Shown here piece by piece: positions 50,901 to 64,000 of a stretch of 64,000 nt of DNA (its first letter is position 1; each line of letters opens with the position of its first letter). The stretch is from the NCBI GenBank assembly GCA_902728285.1, contig CACVBU010000619.1:625370-689369 (forward strand), written 5' to 3'. The DNA comes from Clytia hemisphaerica. Taxonomy: Eukaryota > Cnidaria > Hydrozoa > Leptothecata > Clytiidae. The notes beneath the pieces are model-generated. The model saw only the letters and a list, made by a program, of their open reading frames with translations, did not search any database and was not told the DNA's origin. A program made the position numbers and the translations under genes.

Positions 50901-53900
50901 TTGTTCTTCATTTACCAGAACTTCCAGTCAATAACCTGATCATTCAAACGTATGCTTCCTCGCCCTACTCACCCGAGCTGAAGTCAGATCTAGATGTTTT
51001 ATTAGATGTTTGTGCACGCATTGAAAACCACATTCGGTCCACTAATGAGTCGATATCAGTGATTGGGCTGGATCGAACGAAGGACACTATCACAATAGAG
51101 TGGACGACATGCAATATAATGCAAGAAAACTGCTCTTCCGAACAGGTCAACCAAATCATGGATAAGATTTATGGTGATGAAGAGAGAATCGTATTTCACG
51201 CGTACTACGTTCAAAAGTTAGGTGAAAACTTTGGCTACCCTCACATCAAAACGAATGTTCGAGAAACAAACTACTGTCTTTACCCAGGTGGGAACGAACG
51301 TCCACAATCCACCAGCAATGTCAGTCTTGTTGTGGAGCAATGTGGATACTTCGAGAAGAAGTTAGACAACGATATTTTCACAGATCAAGAAAACGGTGAC
51401 ATCACTAACCTGACGCTATCTATGAAGTTTACTAACGGTTCGTCAATCAAGCCCGATTATTGGATACAGTACGATGACGAAACAAAAATTATTTACGGTA
51501 TTGTTGACGACTCGGTGCGAATGGAAGAGAATTACACTTTCCTCTTGGAAGCTGTGGACGATTCTGCAGAAAAAGCGAATGGATTTGCATTCGTTTATTT
51601 GAAGGAGAATGCAACTTTGATACGAGCGAATCAGGAAAATGGAGTGATATCGTTACAATGTTCAAATAAAGAAACTTCATCTTTGAAAACTATTACCGAC
51701 ATTCTAGACCAGATAGCGCAAAAGATATCCAGCTCACCTCAAGATATCTACTTGAAACGTTTCTTCAAGAACGAAACAACACTCGTCATTGAATACTTGT
51801 CTTGTAAAGAAATCGATTTATCACCATCAAAGCAATTAGTTGATACAGCCGTGGATAGTTGCGTTGTAGAAGACGTGGTCATCGTTCCTAAGCCGCAACC
51901 CACAACAACGACAACGACAACTACACGGAAACCTAAAGTACGTGAGACCTTGGATATTATCAACATCACCTGTGGTCAACCGTCTGAGTACAAAATCAAA
52001 GAAACAACTTTTGAGGATGATGACGGGTCAACTTCCAATCTAACACTGCAAGTTTTGGACAAATTTGAAGACGTGGCGGATTACCCGTACTTGACGTTCA
52101 ACACATCCACACAAACCATCACCACTTTCGTCAGTACTAAAGACTGTCAGCAAACAGACATTGAAGATCATTACAATCTTCAAGCAACTGACAAAGATGG
52201 AAACTCTGTCATCTCCAAATTTGAGATCAGGAAAATTCCAAAAACCGTGTCTTGTTGCATGTACATACAAACAGAAGTTTCGAATATTGATCAGCTGGAT
52301 GAAAAGCTACGATTATATAAAACATTGCAAGAAATATACACTGGAAATTCAACATCCAAAGATATTGTGCTGGTGGACATCTACCGAAACTCCACATCTA
52401 ACAAAGACATTGCAGTTTACACAGACGGTCAAATCACCAACGAAACGTGCTTCAAATCAAACACGAGGCCACTGACAGACCCTGTATTTTCTGACCCAAA
52501 CATGACTGTTGTTCAACCTTCATTCGTTCAATCCTTGAATCAATATGAACCAACAGATACCAGAGCTATAGCAGAACCAGCTTGTAATAAAACAGTGATT
52601 CCTGTAGTACCACCTCCACCGGAAACAAGCGCAGCGTTAACGGATGATTTCATTGGCGAATCAGATTGGTTCTTATACTTGTTACCTTTATTCATCCTGG
52701 CATTCATGCTACTGATGTGTTGCTTTTGCTACTACTGTTGTAGATATTGTTACAAATGTTGTGTGGCGCCGACGCAGAAAGAGAAGACTCTACCCTACAC
52801 AGCCCCATATACAGGAGACGTCCTGCCCACCGCAAGGGGGGGAGGACCATCTCCACTTCCTTATTCAACCTTACCAAAAGAAAGGTACGACGATGACCCT
52901 GGGTACGACGATTCTATTGACGCTGCACCAAAGAAACAAGGTAAAGATTCATAATTGATGAATGGCCGAGAACTATTCAAAACATATACAGGCTTTTAGT
53001 ATTTGTCATGAGATGTTTAAAACTTAAATATACGAGTTCTTTGGTTAGCCTCGACTTTGATAATATTTAAGTTCTACGAATACCAGAATTCAAGATCATT
53101 AGCGCCGAAATTGCAAAATTGAACATTTTAATTTAGTTTCTAGACATTGCCAATGCTAAATACACGTTTTCTATCTCTATTTATCGCTCAAATAGGTATC
53201 ATTGCACTTCCCATCACCACGAAGGACGTTCAAATGCAAGAAGCAGCAGTCACAACGACTACCACAACTATGGACCGACGACGACAAGAACGTATGCGTA
53301 AACAATCCAGTATCATACAGCCAGTTTACGTTGATCAACAGGAAGAAGCCAACAAAATAGACTTCGATGAAGAGTTCAATAAAGTGTATTCGCAACCATT
53401 ACGCGGTGAATCATCCACATTAAGAACTATCCAACGAACTAAAGTCACATCGAATTCAATGGACGATATGAACCGTTCGAGGGAGATGGTTTCACAGCGG
53501 TTAGCAACGAGTCGACCAGTTACCACTTCATATATTGCTGGTACCGCTCCGATGAGCAATAGCCAATCCTTCACACATTCATTGCAAAGACAACAAGACA
53601 ATCGTGTAACATCACGTGATCAAACAGCACGCAGGATGGATACACGACGGAATTTACGGCTGCCGGCAATTCCGACCGGTCCACCACCCCCATATTCACC
53701 ACCACGTTTTCAACGCGTTTTCCGGCAAAATATTATTCCAAGTTATTACGAACGTTATTTACGACATCGACGAAACGAACAACGTAGTAATCCAATCGTT
53801 ATTACTGAAGACGTGTTACCGGCACCGTCGCGTCGTAACGTCAGCCGCGTGTTAGTCTCACCCAAACCAAAACAAATCATGTCTCTTCCCATAAAGCGAC

Positions 53901-54592
53901 GTAAGCGTGAACGTGAACGGGAGCGCGTGGTGACGCCCGTGATCACGATTCCAGACTCATTGGAAGAAACTTCAACGATAAGCGATGATTCATCTTCCAT
54001 TGAAATGAAGGCCATTTTGAAGGGAAAACAACACTCTATACGACGATTACTTCAGAAGACACCGATCGATGAAACTACCTTAATTACACCTTTAGTACGA
54101 AAGAAAAAGAAGAAAAGACACCTCCCTAAAGAAATCATCGAAATTCCAACTACTTCTTTTAAGTCGAAAACTAAACGACGTTATTCAGTCTCGTCAAGTC
54201 CATTGTTGAATAACTCACGTGACACTCTCATAAACAAGAAGTCGAGGTCTCACTCCAAATTCAAACACAAGTTTTCGAAACCATATTTGTATGATTACAT
54301 ACCAGTGAAAAGGAAGTCCGTCAGACGTTCCAAACGATATAAGGCACAAGAAGAGGTGGCAGAACCCACTATCACGTATTCAACGTTATCAAGGAAACAT
54401 CGAAGAAAAGAGAGTAAAAAGTTACCGACGTTGGAAGAGTTGTTAGATGATTCTCTCGATATCAATGATAAAGTTGACTTGAATGACTCACATGAAGGTG
54501 CAACAGACACTTTGAAAAAGAAAAGAGCGTCATTAAAAAATGACCAAAAAATCTCATGGATTGATTTAAAGGACATTAATTTGAAAGAATGA
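35994..54592 (+). CDS. Giant transmembrane poly-dystroglycan-like receptor
   Basis: Four exons (35994-38315, 38500-41575, 41856-52940, 53196-54592) join in frame into about 5,959 residues plus a missing N-terminus. The ectodomain has about 23 modules of about 235 residues. Each is a cadherin-like (CADG) domain with IPxxTFxDxEDGxTRNLxL, W(I)QF and DSxG, followed by a domain with KIxxYxG, W(T/S)NC..C, PxFxxxFxPEF and a final Cys. This pair, with its WTN..C signature, is the layout of the N-terminal half of alpha-dystroglycan. Many early linkers are Thr/Pro-rich and likely O-glycosylated; later modules are rich in N-glycosylation sites. One membrane helix (about residues 5404-5430) runs into a Cys-rich segment, then a 520-residue basic tail with PPPPYSPP. 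Probable role: cell-matrix adhesion linked to the dystrophin/WW-domain cytoskeleton. The upstream splice to the signal exon is unresolved. Confidence 0.88.
41856..52940 (+). other. 11.1-kb coding exon carrying most dystroglycan-type modules
   Basis: An uninterrupted coding exon of 11,085 bp, acceptor TTTTGCAG before 41856 and donor AAG|GTAAAG after 52940. It starts inside module 8 and runs through the membrane segment. CADG cores begin near 42372, 43108, 43852, 44598, 45310, 46068, 46755, 47362, 48030, 48690, 49313, 49990 (degenerate), 50652, 51358 and 51990. An upstream in-frame ATG at 41816 is in the intron and is not the true start. Confidence 0.9.
53196..54592 (+). other. Last exon: cytoplasmic tail with PPPPYSPP motif
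   Basis: The acceptor TTTATCGCTCAAATAG before 53196 has a long pyrimidine tract and matches in phase (1) the donor after 52940. It encodes 464 residues rich in Arg, Lys, Ser and Thr. PPPPYSPP is at 53681-53704, close to the PPPYVPP motif by which beta-dystroglycan binds dystrophin WW/EF-hand regions. Basic clusters (RRKRERERERV, RKKKKKRHLPK, KRKSVRRSKRYK) could act as nuclear localisation or phospholipid-binding sites. An ATG at 53147 lets this stretch look like a separate intronless gene; phase and motif argue against that. Confidence 0.8.
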
Positions 54593-55107
54593 TTTCAATG
54601 AACGCCCCTGAAATGTTTAGGATTTCAGGTCGTTAAATTTTGATTATTGTAATTAAATAATTATTCTAAAATAATTAGGTACTGTAAATAGGTTTTAATA
54701 TTTTTCAAATAAAGTTAAGATTCAAAAATGATGTAACTTTTCTACCTTCAAGGTTTTAAGAGGGTCATCAGAAATTTGTTCAAAATCTGGATCAAATACA
54801 AGTAATAGAAATGGAAAATAGAAAACAACTGGGCATGACTTCGCTTCGCTTTAAGACATTTCTATTTCAAAAAAATTGACTATCAATTAATTAAATAAGC
54901 TATGGTATAAAAACAATACTATATTCTATGATACCAATAATAATTTCCGTTTCATATAAAAATTTATCAATAACAATAACTTTAAGAAATTTCTTACAAA
55001 AAATATAATTCCAGAAATGCATAATGTAAAAAAACTGAAACACGATAAAAACAAGACATCATATCAAATGAAGACGACATCTCGATCCTGTTTAGGACTT
55101 GTTTTGA
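54593..55107. other. Short intergenic region between convergent genes
   Basis: 515 bp between the stop codons of the giant receptor gene and GBE1. It contains the receptor's polyadenylation signal and AT-rich sequence. I see no clear AATAAA for GBE1 on the minus strand. Confidence 0.7.
54708..54713 (+). promoter_or_regulatory. Polyadenylation signal of the giant receptor gene
   Basis: AATAAA 116 bp after the stop at 54592, in an AT-rich context. It supports this exon as the 3' end of the transcript. Confidence 0.6.
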
Positions 55108-61785
<6,678 letters not shown>

Positions 61786-62574
61786 TTTTTCTAACAATAA
61801 AGGGAATTCCGAGTTTGACAAATTATTTCTGCTCATCTTTACAAGAAAATCAATATCACAAGACAAAATTTACAAAAAAGAAGAACTTTTGACCAAAATA
61901 CATTAAAGCTGCAAGAAAACTTGCCCTTTCACCCCTGGAACCGGTCCAAAACATATTTTTGATGGGGATTTGCATCCATCCAAAGACAACATAGCTAGAT
62001 AGACTACGCAAATCTGGATTCTCATTGTAAGAAAAGCATTCTTCGTTTTTTGACTTGAGTCTTGAGTCCTTCTCTTCTGGAAAGGGGAGATGAATTTTAA
62101 TTCTAGAGTGTCACTTATCGAATTTGGTTCATTGGATCAAAACTGATAAAATGAATGAAAAAGTTATGTTTACTTTAGAAATTGATGAAAAACGTTAAAT
62201 ATCAAACTATCGATTTTTTGTCTGAAAACAACAAAAACCAATAGCATGATAATGAGCTTTGGTTTGCAATTAAAAACACAAATTCATAAAGGTAGGTAAG
62301 TCTCAGAAGAGGGATGAAAGTTTTTCAACAAAATGATTTAAATTTGTTTTTGGTTTTGACTAAAACTCCACTATGAGAAAAAGCCATCATGAGATTAGAA
62401 AGGAAAAGGTTGACCGGTCTGGAAACAATGCAAACCCTGGTTTTGTTGTTTGTGAGGCCAAAAAAAGTTCTGCTTGCAAATTTGCATTTTGCTAATCAGG
62501 ATACAAAAATGAATCCAAAATAAATTAATAAAATATTAAATTTACTATACTTACCCAAAAGAATCCAAAAGTTC

Positions 62575-63378
62575 GGGTTGGTCTAAAAAGCAGGGTAGCC
62601 AATTGGGGTAGCCAATTGGGCTAGGTTGTGGGGTACCTAAATATTTTACAGACCAGAATAGAAATACCGAAAATGAATGCATAGAACCACATTTTACTGA
62701 CCAGGGAGCACGAATCTGATTGATACTTAGATTGATCATGTATGATTACAAAGATAAACAAAGATATAAATTACCACATGTTAATGTACGAGGAGTAAGA
62801 AATAGAGCTTCATTTAATAGAGCTATTTCAAAAGACTTTTTGTACCTATTATAAGCTGCCATATTTAAAAATTTTGAAAGGAATTGATTGTTTGAAACAT
62901 CTAAACATGATTTAAATTAAAGAATTAGATTCAATAACAAGGATTGTTAAGATATGACAAGATTTGAGATCATATATGGCCCAAAGGCGATTTCAAAGCT
63001 TTATCATCGAATACAGCTTCACGGAATTAACAATTAAAAAATAAAAACATAAATAAAATCAAATCTAAAATATTAAAACTGTTTTGTATATATTTTTATC
63101 GGGTCTGTAAATTTTCAAACGAAGCCAAGAAGGAAGACAAAATGGCGCCAGGTCTCTTGAGAAGTAACAAAGCTCAGTACCTTTGGAAAAAAGGCTATTG
63201 TGGCTGAAGTTCGAAAGGAATCTTAAATTTTATTACATGGAATCATTAACAAGATGTTTTATAGTTATTTCCACATGAAAACAGGTTTCAGATTTCAAAA
63301 GTTTAGGCAAAAAGAGGTACCCCATAACCTAGCCCAATTGGCTACCCCATTGGCTACCCTGCTTTTTAGACCAACCCC
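62575..63378. mobile_element. 0.8-kb inverted-repeat DNA transposon with 8-bp target duplication
   Basis: Terminal inverted repeats of about 60 bp (outer end GGGTTGGTCTAAAAAGCAGG) with only a few differences between arms. Each arm holds two copies of GGTAGCCAATTG-like words followed by GGGCTAGGTT. AAAAGTTC is duplicated perfectly at 62567-62574 and 63379-63386. The inside is AT-rich and lacks an ORF, so it is non-autonomous. An 8-bp duplication fits hAT-like families. Confidence 0.88.
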
Positions 63379-63858
63379 AAAAGTTCCCTTAACAATCAAA
63401 CGAGCCAAAATCACAAAATTCAGATAGTGATATTATGATTTTGATTGTTTAGGAAAGTTTTGGATTGAACAGAATGACTCTAAAAATATAAATAATCATA
63501 GCAACTGAATAACTCAAAGCTGCGGATCATTTTCTTTCTTTGAGCACTTAATTTTTATCTTTATTGATTTTGATATACAAGTAGATTTGGCAATATTTAT
63601 CATTATTAAATTTGAGGTTACACGTCCAGCAGCCATCGAGTCTGAATTCCCACCATCTTGAAATTTATGATCTTGTTTGTATGATTTTTTATCATCGAAC
63701 CATGCTGTTTCATTTATATATCAGTAATTCTGTCGGCGAGTAACTTGCCAAAATTTCTCGCACGGCAAATATGAGATTCTAAAATGGTAGAGTAGAGCTG
63801 CAAGTGGAGCTGTGTAGTTCATTTGTTTTGAAATTTGGCTGCTTTGATTGGTCAGTCT

Positions 63859-63882
63859 CTATTTCTATTTCTATTTCTATTT
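63859..63882. repeat. (CTATTT)4 microsatellite
   Basis: Four perfect tandem copies of the hexamer CTATTT. Confidence 0.9.
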
Positions 63883-64000
63883 GGTTGAGTTTTATAACAC
63901 TTCATGGCAGATTAAAAAGACAATCAGAAAACGAAAGTTTCCTTGTTTTTCATTTTCGCATTTATGGGGAAGAATGAAATTTTCAGAAGATGCTTTATTC

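Larger units (their letters stand above)
61786..64000. other. Non-coding region upstream of GBE1
   Basis: About 2.2 kb of AT-rich DNA without a recognisable gene. It holds the GBE1 promoter side, the 0.8-kb transposon at 62575-63378 and a CTATTT microsatellite. No promoter element could be named with confidence. Confidence 0.6.

Noticed and set aside
35877..52270. Minus-strand open frames across the receptor gene
   Set aside because: They are antisense shadows of the coding exons, without motifs or splice structure.
52941..52954. TAA at 52952 as the receptor's main stop codon
   Set aside because: The bases AAG|GTAAAG just before it form a strong splice donor, so the stop is probably intronic; it may serve an intron-retention isoform.
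53147..54592. Separate 481-residue single-exon gene starting at ATG 53147
   Set aside because: The part from 53196 joins in phase to the receptor through a good donor and acceptor, and it carries the PPPPYSPP motif expected of a dystroglycan-type tail. The residues before 53196 lie in the intron.

Overview
The window looks like nuclear DNA of an early-branching animal, most probably a cnidarian and perhaps a hydrozoan. The evidence is spliced GT-AG genes in an AT-rich background, a secreted CAP protein ending in an ShKT domain, a secreted WSC protein with an aerolysin-like C-terminus, MAM-repeat and dystroglycan-type extracellular proteins, and many short inverted-repeat transposons. The species assignment is inference; no rRNA, mitochondrial or species-diagnostic sequence is present.

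Layout. (1) 1-11,259, minus strand: 26 exons of a secreted multi-MAM protein (nine MAM domains, the last cut by the window edge). Two MAM domains are interrupted at the same intron position, one by a fibronectin type II exon and one by a three-lobed lectin-like module. A truncated LINE sits in one intron. (2) 11,260-19,264: about 8 kb without a recognisable gene, holding an inverted-repeat transposon. (3) 19,265-23,253, plus strand: a six-exon secreted CAP/ShKT protein whose introns hold a second copy of that transposon and a tRNA-derived SINE. (4) 25,944-29,227, minus strand: an eight-exon secreted protein made of a WSC domain, Cys-rich repeats and a pore-former-like C-terminus. (5) 29,228-35,993: repeat-rich DNA with a 1.7-kb transposon nested in a palindromic element, a tandem duplication, and a probable signal-peptide exon at 33,981-34,101. 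(6) 35,994-54,592, plus strand: a giant transmembrane protein of about 5,960 residues (without its N-terminus). It is built from about 23 tandem copies of the two-domain unit found at the N-terminus of alpha-dystroglycan. A final exon supplies a long basic cytoplasmic tail with a PPPPYSPP motif like the dystrophin-binding motif of beta-dystroglycan. (7) 55,108-61,785, minus strand: a 13-exon glycogen branching enzyme gene (GBE1) with an apparent one-base deletion in exon 3. (8) 61,786-64,000: non-coding, with an 0.8-kb transposon that has perfect 8-bp target duplications.

Gene models were built by hand from splice sites, reading phase and homology. The exons of the MAM, CAP and WSC genes and of the four-exon giant gene join in frame; GBE1 does too, except for its one-base lesion. 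Four of the five genes encode secreted or cell-surface proteins of the extracellular matrix, adhesion or defence type; GBE1 is an unrelated metabolic neighbour. Nothing suggests that the genes form an operon or one pathway. The most notable items are the poly-dystroglycan receptor and the paired domain insertions inside MAM domains.
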